This document shows positions 43,292 to 51,499 of a DNA stretch of 64,000 nucleotides, one piece after another (positions within the stretch are counted from its first letter, which is position 1; the number at the start of each line of letters is the position of its first letter). A model generated the notes under the pieces. It was not told where the DNA came from, did not search any database, and saw only the letters and a list, made by a program, of their open reading frames with translations. Both the position numbers and the translations under genes were made by a program. This DNA comes from CAVVNN01 sp963838035 (lineage in GTDB: Bacteria; Actinomycetota; Thermoleophilia; Solirubrobacterales; 70-9): the NCBI GenBank assembly GCA_963838035.1, contig CAWIPM010000009.1:62001-126000 (forward strand). Reading direction: 5' to 3'.

Positions 43292-44050
43292 CTAGCCGGC
43301 CGCTGCGTGCGGGTCGATTCGGCGGTCCGGACCGAACAGGGGAAGGGGGTCGCCGCAGATCTCGATCAGGCGGGAGACCGTGCGCGGGCCGATCTGGTCC
43401 GCGAGCTGACGCTGCCCCTCGTCCGGGTCCTTGGCGGCGTTGCTGGTGACGAGCACCGAGCGCTGGTTCTCGTAGCGCTCGTTGACCAGGGCGTAGAGCT
43501 GCTCGACCACCCAGTCGGTGTGCCGCTCGGAGCCGAGGTCGTCGATATAGAGAAGGTCAACCGAGGTCAGTCGCTTGAAGAACGCGTCATAGGCGTCCTC
43601 TGAATCCGTCGCCTGGTAGGTCTGGCGAATCTGCGTCAGCAGCTTCGGGGTGAAGTACACAGCGACGGTCTTGCCGGCCGCCAGCGCCGTCTTCGCCACC
43701 AGCATCCCGAGGGTCGTCTTGCCGGTGCCGGTGTCACCGATCAGCCACATCCCCCGCCCGGCTCCCAGATTCTCCTCGATCTCCTCGGTGAACTCTCTGA
43801 CCGCGGTGACGACCTGGCGGGTCGACATGTCCTTCGTCATGTCGGACACGGGCGGCCGATCGAACGACACTCCCCGGTAGCGGGGAGGGATCGCCGACGC
43901 GATGCCCCGCACCCGCCCGTGTTTGAGCCGCTGCTCGCGACACTCACATGCCCGCGCCACGTCCTCGGGGCCGAGGATCCAGCCCGAGCCGTCGCAGACC
44001 CCCAGTGGACATGCCTGTTCGCGGAACGGCTCGCTGCGTGCGATCGCCAT
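43292..44050 (-). CDS. DnaC/DnaI-like helicase loader ATPase
   Basis: An AAA+ ATPase of 252 residues resembling helicase loaders and IstB. The N-terminus has cysteines that may bind zinc (CPLGVCDGSGW, then ACECREQR), a motif region YRGVSFDRP, Walker A GDTGTGKTTLG near residue 105 and Walker B DLLYIDDLGSE near residue 165. Its ATG overlaps the dnaB stop (ATGA). The pairing with dnaB supports a loader role, though many Actinobacteria use DciA instead. Confidence 0.85.
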   Translation of the reverse strand: MAIARSEPFREQACPLGVCDGSGWILGPEDVARACECREQRLKHGRVRGIASAIPPRYRGVSFDRPPVSDMTKDMSTRQVVTAVREFTEEIEENLGAGRGMWLIGDTGTGKTTLGMLVAKTALAAGKTVAVYFTPKLLTQIRQTYQATDSEDAYDAFFKRLTSVDLLYIDDLGSERHTDWVVEQLYALVNERYENQRSVLVTSNAAKDPDEGQRQLADQIGPRTVSRLIEICGDPLPLFGPDRRIDPHAAAG

Positions 44051-45480
44051 CAGAACTCAGGCCCCGCGGCGAGGTCGATGCCGGCCATCGGCGCATCCTC
44101 GCCGACGGGCTGCTCGACCGGCCGCTCCTGTCCGGAGAAGTCGGCGAACTTGGGGAAGCGGTCGAGGAAGACCAGCTTGCGGGTGCCGATCGGACCGTTC
44201 CTATGCTTGGCCACGATCAGGTCGGCGAGGCCGTCAGGCTCGTCTTCGGGGTCGCGGTAGTAGTCCTCGCGAAAGAGAAAGGCGACCAGGTCGGCGTCCT
44301 GCTCGAGCTGCCCGGACTCGCGCAGGTCGGAGAGCTGGGGCTTGGGCGGGTGGCGCTGCTCGGGCGCGCGGGAGAGCTGGGAGATCGCCACCACCGGCAC
44401 CTCCAGCTCGCGAGCGAGGATCTTCAATCCGCGGCTCATCTGGCCCACCTGCTCGACCCGGTTGGCGCGCATGTCGTCAGAGCGCATCAGCTGCAGGTAG
44501 TCGACGATGACCAGGCCGAGCCCGCCCCGGTCCTGCTCCTGGGCGTGCAGTCGACGTGCCTTCGCCCGCAGGTCGAGGATGCCGAGGTCGGAGGAGTCGT
44601 CGAACCACAGGGGTGCCGCCTCCAGCTCGTTGCAGGCGCGCACCACCTTCGGCCAGTCCTTCTGCGCCACCTGCCCCTTGCGCAGCTTGTCGCCCGAGAT
44701 TCGTGCCCGGCAGGCGATGAACCGCTGAGCCAGCTCGACCTCTGACATCTCCAGCGAAAAGAAGGCGACCGGCAGCTCACGCTTCACCGCCACGTTTTCG
44801 GCGATGTTTGCGACCAGCGCCGACTTTCCCATCGCCGGGCGCGCGGCGACGATGATCAGGTTGCCGGGCTGGAAACCACCTGTGATCGCGTCGATGTCGC
44901 GGAACCCGGAGGGGGTGCCGGTCAACTCGGTCTCGCCGGTGGAGAGCTTCTCGAGCCGGTCGACCTCGTCGTGGAGGATCTCGGAGAGAAGCCTGAAGTC
45001 GCTCGCCTGCTCTTTGTGGGCGACGTCGAAGAGCAGCTTCTCGGCGCGCTCGGAGAGCTCGCGCGGTTCGCCGTCGCGCTCGTGGACCCACGACTGGATC
45101 TGCTGACCGGCGCCGAGCAGTCGGCGCAGCAGCGAGTTCTGCTGGACGATCTCCGCGTAGTGCTTGGCGTTGCCCGCGGCGGGGACTTTGGCGGCCAGCT
45201 CGGAGACGTAGTGCCGCCCGCCCGCCTCGGCGATCTGGTTGCGCTGGGTCAGCGCCTCGGAGACGCTGAGCTCGTCGACCGGTTTCGAGGCCGCGTAGAG
45301 GTCGTGGGCGCAGGCGAAGATGACCGCGTGCTTCTCGAGGTAGAAGTCGTCGGGCTTCAGCTTGACCTCGTCGATGACCCGGGTCAGCGCCGGCTCGGCG
45401 ACCAGCATCGCGCCCAGCACCGATTCCTCGACCTCGATGTTCTGGGGCGGGACGTGGGCGGCGGGCGGCTGCGGTGTCAC
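44050..45480 (-). CDS. dnaB: Replicative DNA helicase DnaB
   Basis: The hexameric helicase that unwinds the fork. The 476-residue protein has the N-terminal primase-interacting domain (PPQNIEVEESVLGAMLVAEPALTRV), then Walker A RPAMGKSAL near residue 215, FSLEMSEVELAQRF, DYLQLM and QLSRAPEQR. No intein is seen. GTG 45480 is the start. The next gene downstream is a helicase-loader-like ATPase. Identification is secure. Confidence 0.96.
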   Translation of the reverse strand: MTPQPPAAHVPPQNIEVEESVLGAMLVAEPALTRVIDEVKLKPDDFYLEKHAVIFACAHDLYAASKPVDELSVSEALTQRNQIAEAGGRHYVSELAAKVPAAGNAKHYAEIVQQNSLLRRLLGAGQQIQSWVHERDGEPRELSERAEKLLFDVAHKEQASDFRLLSEILHDEVDRLEKLSTGETELTGTPSGFRDIDAITGGFQPGNLIIVAARPAMGKSALVANIAENVAVKRELPVAFFSLEMSEVELAQRFIACRARISGDKLRKGQVAQKDWPKVVRACNELEAAPLWFDDSSDLGILDLRAKARRLHAQEQDRGGLGLVIVDYLQLMRSDDMRANRVEQVGQMSRGLKILARELEVPVVAISQLSRAPEQRHPPKPQLSDLRESGQLEQDADLVAFLFREDYYRDPEDEPDGLADLIVAKHRNGPIGTRKLVFLDRFPKFADFSGQERPVEQPVGEDAPMAGIDLAAGPEF

Positions 45481-45527
45481 CCCCCTAAGAAACCATACGG
45501 ACTGGTCGTCCGCGCGAGATGAAGCCG

Positions 45528-46238
45528 CTACTTCCCCGGGTTTTCGGCCGGGGGAATCAGCCCCTCTTCCTCCTGGCGTCGCTCTCCCCGGCGCAGCATG
45601 CGCTGGGTGAGGATGGCAATGCTGAGGATCGCGGTAGCGCCAAGGCTGAGCTGGACGCTGAGCAGGCCCTCCCTGGTCCAGTAGACGTCCCGCAGGTCGA
45701 GCAGCAGGGCCGCCTCGTCGAAGGTGAGGCCCATGCCGACGCCCATCGGCAGCGCCAGACGATCTTCGAGCGCCTCGTCATCGGTGAGCAGCGCCGCGGT
45801 GCCCGAAGCGAAGGCGAGCAGGATTCCGGGCACGAAGTGGTGGATGTGGCGGTCGCCGAGGCTGACGTTGCGAAACGGTCCCCACTTGTCGCGGATACCC
45901 CAGGTGGAGAGCCGCACCGTGGCGAAGGAGGCGAGGAAGCCCGCAAGCAGGTTGAAGAGGACGGTCTCGCTGCGGGGCGCCACCGTGTAGCCGCGGACCG
46001 CGACGCCGACCGTGTCGAGCGCGGCGGCCGGCGCGGCCTCGATCAACCCGTCGCCCGCGGCCTCCTCGCTGGAGCGCCGCCGCAGCATACGGCCGAACTG
46101 GCCGGCGAGGACCACGCCCGCGCCGCCCAGCGCGACCGCGGCGAGCCCGACCGTCGTCCGCTCCGAGCGCGCCCATCGAAAGCGCGTCCTTGCCCGGGCA
46201 CGTCTGGTGACCTTGGTGGGAATCTTCAAGGAGGACAC
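45528..46238 (-). CDS. Integral membrane protein of unknown function
   Basis: A 236-residue protein with a basic N-terminus (TRRARARTRFRWARSERT), about five hydrophobic segments and a striking HIHHFVPGILLAF motif in the middle. Acidic and hydrophobic stretches (DDEALEDRLALPMGVGMGLTFDEAALLLD) follow. I do not recognise a family name; the His-rich motif with nearby acids could bind metal. It lies between rplI and dnaB, but no function follows from that. The start is GTG 46238. Confidence 0.72.
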   Translation of the reverse strand: MSSLKIPTKVTRRARARTRFRWARSERTTVGLAAVALGGAGVVLAGQFGRMLRRRSSEEAAGDGLIEAAPAAALDTVGVAVRGYTVAPRSETVLFNLLAGFLASFATVRLSTWGIRDKWGPFRNVSLGDRHIHHFVPGILLAFASGTAALLTDDEALEDRLALPMGVGMGLTFDEAALLLDLRDVYWTREGLLSVQLSLGATAILSIAILTQRMLRRGERRQEEEGLIPPAENPGK

Positions 46239-46342
46239 CTACTGAGCCTACCCAGCGCCGGTGGTGACGCGGAGCAGGCGGCGAGAACGTAAACCTCGCC
46301 GACAGGGCCTCCCTCGGCCACCCCACCCGGCTGGAGTTAGGC

Positions 46343-46795
46343 CTACTTTTCTTCGGCGACGATCGTCTTGACCGCGGCGGCGGTGCCGTCGGCCAACTCG
46401 ATCTCGACCATGAAGGTGCCGACCTCGCGGATCGGTTGGTCCAGGCGGACCTTGCGGCGATCGATGCGGAGATCGCGAGCCTCACGGATCGCGTCGGCGA
46501 TCTCCTTGGGGCCGACCGAGCCGAACAGCTTGCCGTCCTCACCGGCCCGCTGGTGGATGGTGAGCACGGTCTTGGAGAGGAGCCCGGCGGCCTTTGCTTC
46601 CCTCTCGGTTCGTGCCCGTTCCGCCTTTTCGGCGCTCTCGCGGCGGCGCTGCGCCTCCTCCAACGCCCCGGGAGTTGCCGGCTGGGCGAGCTTGCGGGGA
46701 ACCAGGTAATTACGCAGATAGCCGGGGGAGACATCGACCGGATCGCCCTGATGGCCGAGGTCCGCGACGTCCTGGAGCAGGATGGCCTGCGCCAT
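46343..46795 (-). CDS. rplI: 50S ribosomal protein L9
   Basis: A 150-residue ribosomal protein of the classic two-domain form: the N-terminal domain has ILLQDVADLGHQGDPVDVSPGYLRNYLVPRKLA, then a long central helix (EEAQRRRESAEKAERARTE) and a C-terminal domain with GEDGKLFGSVGPKEIADAI. It directly follows rpsR in the rpsF-ssb-rpsR-rplI cluster, with its ATG overlapping the rpsR stop. Confidence 0.97.
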   Translation of the reverse strand: MAQAILLQDVADLGHQGDPVDVSPGYLRNYLVPRKLAQPATPGALEEAQRRRESAEKAERARTEREAKAAGLLSKTVLTIHQRAGEDGKLFGSVGPKEIADAIREARDLRIDRRKVRLDQPIREVGTFMVEIELADGTAAAVKTIVAEEK

Positions 46796-47055
46796 CAGCG
46801 CTCCCCGACATAGGGCAGCAGGGCGATCTCGCGAGCCCGCTTGACCGCCACCGAGAGCTGACGCTGGTGCTTGCGGGAGAGCCCGGTGACCCGGCGCCCT
46901 CTCGTCTTCCCCTTGTCGGAAAGGAAGCGGCGCAGCAGGTTGAGGTCCTTGTAGTCGATCGTGTCGACGTTGACCCGGGTGTACTTGCGCGGTCGCACCC
47001 GATCCGGGGCTCGGCGCCCGCGGCGCGATGGGGTTGCCTCTTTAGCTCTGGCCAT
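46795..47055 (-). CDS. rpsR: 30S ribosomal protein S18
   Basis: An 86-residue protein. The core YKDLNLLRRFLSDKGKTRGRRVTGLSRKHQRQLSVAVKRAREIALLPY is diagnostic of S18. The ATG at 47055 gives MARAKEATPSRRGRRAP, a normal basic N-terminus. No cysteine pair of the zinc-binding S18 type is present, so it is the zinc-free paralogue. It overlaps rplI by 1 nt. Confidence 0.96.
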   Translation of the reverse strand: MARAKEATPSRRGRRAPDRVRPRKYTRVNVDTIDYKDLNLLRRFLSDKGKTRGRRVTGLSRKHQRQLSVAVKRAREIALLPYVGER

Positions 47056-47104
47056 TTGGGCCGCGGATGCTACAGACCGCAGGCTGATGAGGCGCCGGAA
47101 GCCA

Positions 47105-47572
47105 TCAGAACGGAATGTCGTCGTTCTCGCCACCGCCACCGCCGGCTGCGGCGCCCTCGAAGTCCGAGGTGTCCGCCGGCGTGTCGCTGCTCGGCGAGAA
47201 GCCGCCGTTGCCATTGCCCCCACCCGAGCCGTCGCGCGAGCCGAGGAACTGGACCGTGTTTGCGATGATTTCGACGGTCTGCCGTTTGTTTCCCTCTTTG
47301 TCGTCCCACTCGCGCCAGTCGAGACGCCCCTCTACCGCCACCGGGCGCCCCTTTGCGAGGTAGTTGGCGCAGTTCTCTCCCTGCGCCCCCCAAACCGTCA
47401 CGTCGAAGTAGTTGGGCTTGTCGACCCATTCGCCGCTCTGACCGTCTTTGCGGCGGCTGTTGACCGCGACCCGAAGCTTGCAGACCGAAGTCCCGCCCGG
47501 GGTGCTCCGCAGCTCCGGGTCCCGGGTTAGGTTCCCCGTCACGACCACCACGTTCACGTTCGAAGCTGCCAC
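47105..47572 (-). CDS. ssb: Single-stranded DNA-binding protein
   Basis: SSB coats single-stranded DNA and recruits repair and replication proteins. The OB fold spans about residues 1-110 (NVVVVTGNLTRDPELRSTPGG, NYFDVTVWGAQGENCANYLAKGRPVAVEGRL), followed by a glycine-rich linker and the acidic interaction tip DDIPF. A GTG three codons upstream at 47581 abuts the Shine-Dalgarno AGAGGAG, so the second GTG at 47572, about 8 nt after it, is preferred. It lies between rpsF and rpsR, as in many bacteria. Confidence 0.95.
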   Translation of the reverse strand: MAASNVNVVVVTGNLTRDPELRSTPGGTSVCKLRVAVNSRRKDGQSGEWVDKPNYFDVTVWGAQGENCANYLAKGRPVAVEGRLDWREWDDKEGNKRQTVEIIANTVQFLGSRDGSGGGNGNGGFSPSSDTPADTSDFEGAAAGGGGGENDDIPF

Positions 47573-47674
47573 AGCACTCACTCCTCTTATCGTTGTCTGG
47601 ACTTCAGTCTAAGAGCGCCGGCGGCGTCGACTCTCCCCCCTCGGCGCCAATAAGCCGCAATACGCGACCGTTCT

Positions 47675-47729
47675 CCCGCCGACGGGACTGAAAGCGACGG
47701 TATGCGACGCTTTTGGGCCCGTCGGCCGG
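47675..47729. repeat. 55-nt palindromic element, copy A
   Basis: Two 25-nt arms separated by 5 nt; 20 of 25 positions pair. It starts 1 nt after the rpsF stop codon, in the spacer before ssb. It shares 44 of 55 positions with the element at 57177-57231 when compared in the reverse orientation, including the core GGGCCCAA(A/G)AGCGTCG. As RNA it could form a stable stem after rpsF, but no T-run follows, so a terminator role is not obvious. Confidence 0.75.
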
Positions 47730-47730
47730 T

Positions 47731-48123
47731 CTACTCGGCTGCGTCGGCGCGCTCGTCGCGGGCGCCGTGGGCGGCGCGCTCGCGGGGCGGCGCGGGGGCG
47801 CCCACAGCGGGGGGGACGACAACCGGCGCATCGGGATCCACTTTGAAGATGCGGAAGCGGAGCACGCCGTCGGCGATCTTCAGGTTGTGATCGAGCTGTC
47901 CGAGCAGCTCGGCGGGCGCCTCGAAGCGGAACCAGCGGTAGTCGGCCTCGTTGCGCCGATTGATCTCGTAGGCCATCTTGCGAAGACCCCAGCTGTTCTC
48001 GTGCTTCAGTGCTCCGCCGGCCTCGATCTGTCCACGAGCCTCCTGGGCAAGCCCCTCCCGATCGGCTTCGCCGAGGTTGGGGTCCAGCATCAGAACCAGC
48101 TCATATTCGCGCGGGGCTGCCAA
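47731..48123 (-). CDS. rpsF: 30S ribosomal protein S6
   Basis: A 130-residue ribosomal protein; motifs YELVLMLDPNLGEADREG, NSWGLRKMAYEINRRNEADYRWFRFEA and DGVLRFRIFKVDP are typical of S6. The C-terminus extends beyond the fold with an alanine/proline-rich tail (VVVPPAVGAPAPPRERAAHG). The start is TTG at 48123; a TATAGT box lies 11 nt upstream. The stop is followed after 1 nt by a palindromic element, then ssb, rpsR and rplI. Confidence 0.95.
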   Translation of the reverse strand: MAAPREYELVLMLDPNLGEADREGLAQEARGQIEAGGALKHENSWGLRKMAYEINRRNEADYRWFRFEAPAELLGQLDHNLKIADGVLRFRIFKVDPDAPVVVPPAVGAPAPPRERAAHGARDERADAAE

Positions 48124-48134
48124 AACGGCGAGGG

Positions 48135-48140
48135 ACTATA
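48135..48140 (-). promoter_or_regulatory. -10 box of the rpsF operon
   Basis: On the minus strand TATAGT ends 11 nt before the rpsF TTG start. This would give a leader of only about 4 nt. No clear -35 box identified. Confidence 0.4.
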
Positions 48141-48178
48141 GCCGCCCCCGGACGCGGGAGCGGGGAGGCGTCGCCCGG

Positions 48179-48628
48179 CTAGTGAGGAGCGAACTCCGTC
48201 GAGCCGTCCCCCGGCGCAGCGGGCGCCGGTGTGGGGATCGGGGTTGGAGCGGGAGGGGCCTTCGCGACGGGAGGAGCCTCGGGTACGGGCGGAGGAGTCG
48301 GAGGAGGAGGTGGCTGGGGATGCGCACGGAAAGGCCTTTGGCGGAGCCTGTGCTTCGGGCGGGCTCGCCCGCGCCGCTTCCCGCGCTCCCGTCTGAGCGG
48401 GCCCTCGAGCCCACGTTTCACCGCCGTAGGCGGCGAGTGGTGAGCCGCGGCTTTAGGCCGAGGAGCCTTGACCGCCACTCTCGGCCGCGGCGGCCCGACA
48501 ACGCCGGGCAGCGGCGGCGGTTGCGGCGGCTTCAGCAGCGCCGGGAGGAGGTTGACGGCGAGCAGGCAGAGGGCGCCGGCGCCGCCCAGCTTGGCGGCCG
48601 CGCCCCACCGGATCCGCATTTCGCCCAC
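48179..48628 (-). CDS. Proline-rich protein with one membrane helix
   Basis: A 149-residue product: one N-terminal helix (AKLGGAGALCLLAVNLLPALL), then a low-complexity region of prolines, arginines and alanines (PPQPPPLPGVVGPPRPRV, and later HPQPPPPPTPPPVPE) and the end EFAPH. It looks like a short anchored protein with an extended proline-rich arm, perhaps spanning the cell wall. No family is recognised and its low complexity makes the gene call less certain. Confidence 0.55.
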   Translation of the reverse strand: MGEMRIRWGAAAKLGGAGALCLLAVNLLPALLKPPQPPPLPGVVGPPRPRVAVKAPRPKAAAHHSPPTAVKRGLEGPLRRERGKRRGRARPKHRLRQRPFRAHPQPPPPPTPPPVPEAPPVAKAPPAPTPIPTPAPAAPGDGSTEFAPH

Positions 48629-48680
48629 CCCCTCTCTAGCTCCCAGCGACCGAGGTTCGCCCCCCCTGCCACCCCGGGTG

Positions 48681-48717
48681 GGGCGCTTTTCTTTCGCAAA
48701 GCGTGAGAAAAGCGCCC
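48681..48717. terminator. Hairpin after the trehalose-6-phosphate synthase gene
   Basis: GGGCGCTTTTCT and AGAAAAGCGCCC are perfect 12-nt arms around a 13-nt loop, lying 12 nt downstream of the otsA stop on the minus strand. A short T stretch is inside the stem rather than after it, so termination is possible but not typical. Confidence 0.5.
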
Positions 48718-48728
48718 GGCGGATCCTT

Positions 48729-50195
48729 CTATGCCACCGCCTCCTGCAACTCTGCGATGTCCGCCAACTGCTCGTCCACCCAATCCCCCGGGTTTCGGGA
48801 GTAGATGATCTCCTTCAGGTGCTCGGCCCTCACCCGTCGCTCCTCGGGGTCCATCGTCAGTGCCCTGTAGATCGCATCGGCCTGCTCCTGGATGTCGAAC
48901 GGGTTGACCGAGAGGGCGCAGTCGGCCAGCTCCTCATGGGACCCCGTGTTCTCCGACAGCATCAGCACTCCGTCGCGGGTGTTCACCGCCGGCGCCTCCT
49001 TGGCGACCAGGTTCATCCCGTCGAAGAGCGAGTTGACCATCAGCAGATCGAAGTGCTTGTAGCGGGCGACCGCCTCGGGGAAGTTCTCGTAGATCTTCAG
49101 GTCGATCGGCATCCAGTCGGTGGTCCCGTGCCGGTGGTTGACCACCGCCACCAGCGCCTCGATCCGCTCCAGGTACTCGGCGTACTCGGGCACGTCCTGC
49201 CGCGACGGTTGCAGGTGGGCGATGAAGGTCACCTCTTCGCGAAACTCCGGGTGCTGGCTGAGGAAGGTGTCGAAGGCGGTGAAGCCGCGCAGCACGTTCT
49301 TGGAGAGGTCGGCGCGGTCGACCCGGATGATCAAGTGCTTGCGGCGGCGCTCCAGCACCTCGCGCTCGGCGGCCGCAACCTCGGGCGAGGATGCCGCTCG
49401 CTGCAGCCGCTCGGCGTCGATCGAGAGCGGGTAGGCGCGCGTCACCGTCTGCCCGCCCGCGTGGCGCACCAGCCCCCGCTCGTAGTCGACGTCGCACTCC
49501 AGCAGCTCGTCGCAGCAGCGCAGGAAGTTGATCCCGTAGTGGTGGGTGTGAAACCCGATGATGTCGTTGGCGAGCATGCCGCGGAAGATTCCCTCGCGGA
49601 TTCGCCCCGGCAGGATCCGCCAGCTGTCGGGCTGTGACCAGGGGATGTGGACGAAGTGGTGCAGGAAGACGTCGGGCCGCTCGGCGCGGATCATCCCCGG
49701 CGCGGTATAGAGGTGGTAGTCGTGGAGCATCACCAGCGGCCGTTCCTGCCCCTCGATCTGCCCCAGCACCGCCCGCGCGATGTCCTGGTTCACCGCCTGG
49801 TAGCCGTAATCCCAGGCATCCAGCTCCTCCTGGCGGATATCCGGGGCATTGGAGAGGTCCCAGAGGTAGTGCTGGATGAACCACAGGATCGGGTTGGCGA
49901 TCACGTTGTAGAAGCGCTCGTAGGCCGCCGGCTCACTGCCGACCAAGAGCACCTTGTAGTCGATGCCGTCGATCGAGAGCTCGACCGGCCCGCCGCGCTC
50001 CTCGCTGACCGCGACGTCCTCGTCGGTCATCGCCGAGGCGATCCAGAGCGCGTCACGATGCGAGACGAGGCCGGAGAGCGCGGTGACCAGCCCGCCGCCC
50101 CCACGGCGCACCGTACGTCGTCCCTCGGCGTCGCGCTCGAACTGGGCGGGCCCGCGATTGGAGACGATGATCAACGGGTCTGAGTTGGGCACCAT
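48729..50195 (-). CDS. otsA: Trehalose-6-phosphate synthase
   Basis: A GT20 glycosyltransferase that makes trehalose-6-phosphate from UDP- or other NDP-glucose and glucose-6-phosphate. Of 488 residues, motifs include LIIVSNRGPAQFER, GGGGLVTALSGL, WPHGT-like WFIQHYLWDLS, HDYHLYTAPGMIR, FLHHFVHIPW and LIIRVDRADLSKNVLRG, with SLFDGMNLVAKE near the end. The start may be ATG 50195 or GTG 50192; a TAGGGT box lies 3 nt before the first and 6 nt before the second. It lies downstream of a second trehalose enzyme gene. Confidence 0.93.
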   Translation of the reverse strand: MVPNSDPLIIVSNRGPAQFERDAEGRRTVRRGGGGLVTALSGLVSHRDALWIASAMTDEDVAVSEERGGPVELSIDGIDYKVLLVGSEPAAYERFYNVIANPILWFIQHYLWDLSNAPDIRQEELDAWDYGYQAVNQDIARAVLGQIEGQERPLVMLHDYHLYTAPGMIRAERPDVFLHHFVHIPWSQPDSWRILPGRIREGIFRGMLANDIIGFHTHHYGINFLRCCDELLECDVDYERGLVRHAGGQTVTRAYPLSIDAERLQRAASSPEVAAAEREVLERRRKHLIIRVDRADLSKNVLRGFTAFDTFLSQHPEFREEVTFIAHLQPSRQDVPEYAEYLERIEALVAVVNHRHGTTDWMPIDLKIYENFPEAVARYKHFDLLMVNSLFDGMNLVAKEAPAVNTRDGVLMLSENTGSHEELADCALSVNPFDIQEQADAIYRALTMDPEERRVRAEHLKEIIYSRNPGDWVDEQLADIAELQEAVA

Positions 50196-50198
50196 CCC

Positions 50199-50204
50199 AC
50201 CCTA
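50199..50204 (-). promoter_or_regulatory. -10 box of otsA
   Basis: On the minus strand TAGGGT is followed by 6 nt and GTG at 50192, or by 3 nt and ATG at 50195. The spacing seen at other starts in this window favours GTG as the leaderless start. Confidence 0.4.
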
Positions 50205-50221
50205 CCCCGACGGCTGGGCCC

Positions 50222-51463
50222 CTAAGAATCGAGTTCGGTGAACAGCTCGAGCCAGTCGTGGAGGAGGCGGGGGGAGAGGAACTCGCGGCGGGCGTGTTCC
50301 TTGCCGGCCCTGCCGAGGAACTTTCCCAGGGCGGGGTCGGCGAGGATCTCAAGGCAGCGCCGGGCGCACTCCTGCGGAGAGTCGACCAGGAAGCCGCTCA
50401 CCCCGTCCTCGATCTGCAGGGGGATGCCGCCGACGTTCCCGCCGATCGTCGGCCGCCCCTTCCACAGCGCCTCGGTCACGGTTAGCCCGAAGCCCTCGCG
50501 GATCGACTTCTGCAGGCAGACGTCGGACTGGGACTGGAAGGCGTTGACCTCGATCGCGCCGACGTTGTTGAGGTTGTTGAGGATCTTGATGTCGGGGTCC
50601 GAGTCGGCGTATTCGAAGGTCTTTTGGAAGAACTCCCAGCCCTCGGGGTCGTCGGTCGCCATCGAGCCGACCAGCGCCAGCTGTGTCTCCGGGACCTGCT
50701 TCGTCACCTCGCGGTAGGCGTCGATCACGCCCATCGGATCCTTCCACGGGTCGAAGCGGGAGACCTGGGTGATCAACGGGCGGTCGACGTCGATCCCGAA
50801 CTGGCGGCAGACGAAGGAGGCGTCGTCGGGGGAGAAGGCCATGTTCTTCGGCGAGAGCGGGTCAATCGCCGGCGGGATGATGCGGACGCCGTCGCGACCG
50901 TGGTCGACCCCGGCGGGGACGTAGGCGGGCATGTGCCAGACAGTCGCCTCGTACTCCTCGATCAGCGGCAGCAGCCTTGCGATCGGCGCCGGGTTCGGCT
51001 CGGAGAGGTCGATGTGGCAGCGCCAGACCCAGTTGCGGCTCTTCTCGCGGGCGCCGCGGCGCAGTCCGATCGGCTGCGGGTCGTGGACGATCACCGTATC
51101 CCACTCCCCCTGCAATCCCCCGGCGTTGAGCGCGTTGATCTCGTCGAACAGCTGCCACTGCTTCTCTGTCAGCGTCTCCTCGGCGCCCTGCAGCGAGTTG
51201 TGGAGGAGCTTGGTCGCGTTGAAGTACTCCTCTTTGCCGAAGATCACATGCCAGTGGGCGTCGAGGCCGGCGTCGCGCATCAGCGGCACGATCGTGTACA
51301 GGATCTCCGAGACGCCGCCGCCGAACGCGGTGGCGCTGACGTGCAGAATGCGCTGCCCCTTCAATGGCTCGGCGAGAGCGCGGATCCTCTCTGTCAGATC
51401 TTTGCCGACGATGTGGGTGTAGTCGGCGAGGGACTTCTGGCCGAGGGCGACTTCCTGTAGCAC
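50222..51463 (-). CDS. treT: Trehalose synthase, glycosyltransferring (TreT-like GT4)
   Basis: A 413-residue GT4 glycosyltransferase. It carries HVSATAFGGGVSEILYTIVPLM near the N-terminus, VIVHDPQPIGLRR, WRCHIDLSEPN, QVSRFDPWKDPMGVIDAY, and the C-terminal EGFGLTVTEALWKGRPTIGG motif. This pattern fits TreT, which joins NDP-glucose and glucose directly to trehalose. It precedes otsA on the same strand with 26 nt between, so two routes to trehalose sit side by side. The GTG 51463 start follows TAGAAC by 7 nt. The substrate is inferred. Confidence 0.88.
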   Translation of the reverse strand: MLQEVALGQKSLADYTHIVGKDLTERIRALAEPLKGQRILHVSATAFGGGVSEILYTIVPLMRDAGLDAHWHVIFGKEEYFNATKLLHNSLQGAEETLTEKQWQLFDEINALNAGGLQGEWDTVIVHDPQPIGLRRGAREKSRNWVWRCHIDLSEPNPAPIARLLPLIEEYEATVWHMPAYVPAGVDHGRDGVRIIPPAIDPLSPKNMAFSPDDASFVCRQFGIDVDRPLITQVSRFDPWKDPMGVIDAYREVTKQVPETQLALVGSMATDDPEGWEFFQKTFEYADSDPDIKILNNLNNVGAIEVNAFQSQSDVCLQKSIREGFGLTVTEALWKGRPTIGGNVGGIPLQIEDGVSGFLVDSPQECARRCLEILADPALGKFLGRAGKEHARREFLSPRLLHDWLELFTELDS

Positions 51464-51499
51464 CCGCGGAGTTCTACATGTAGTGGCGGCGCGGGGGGC

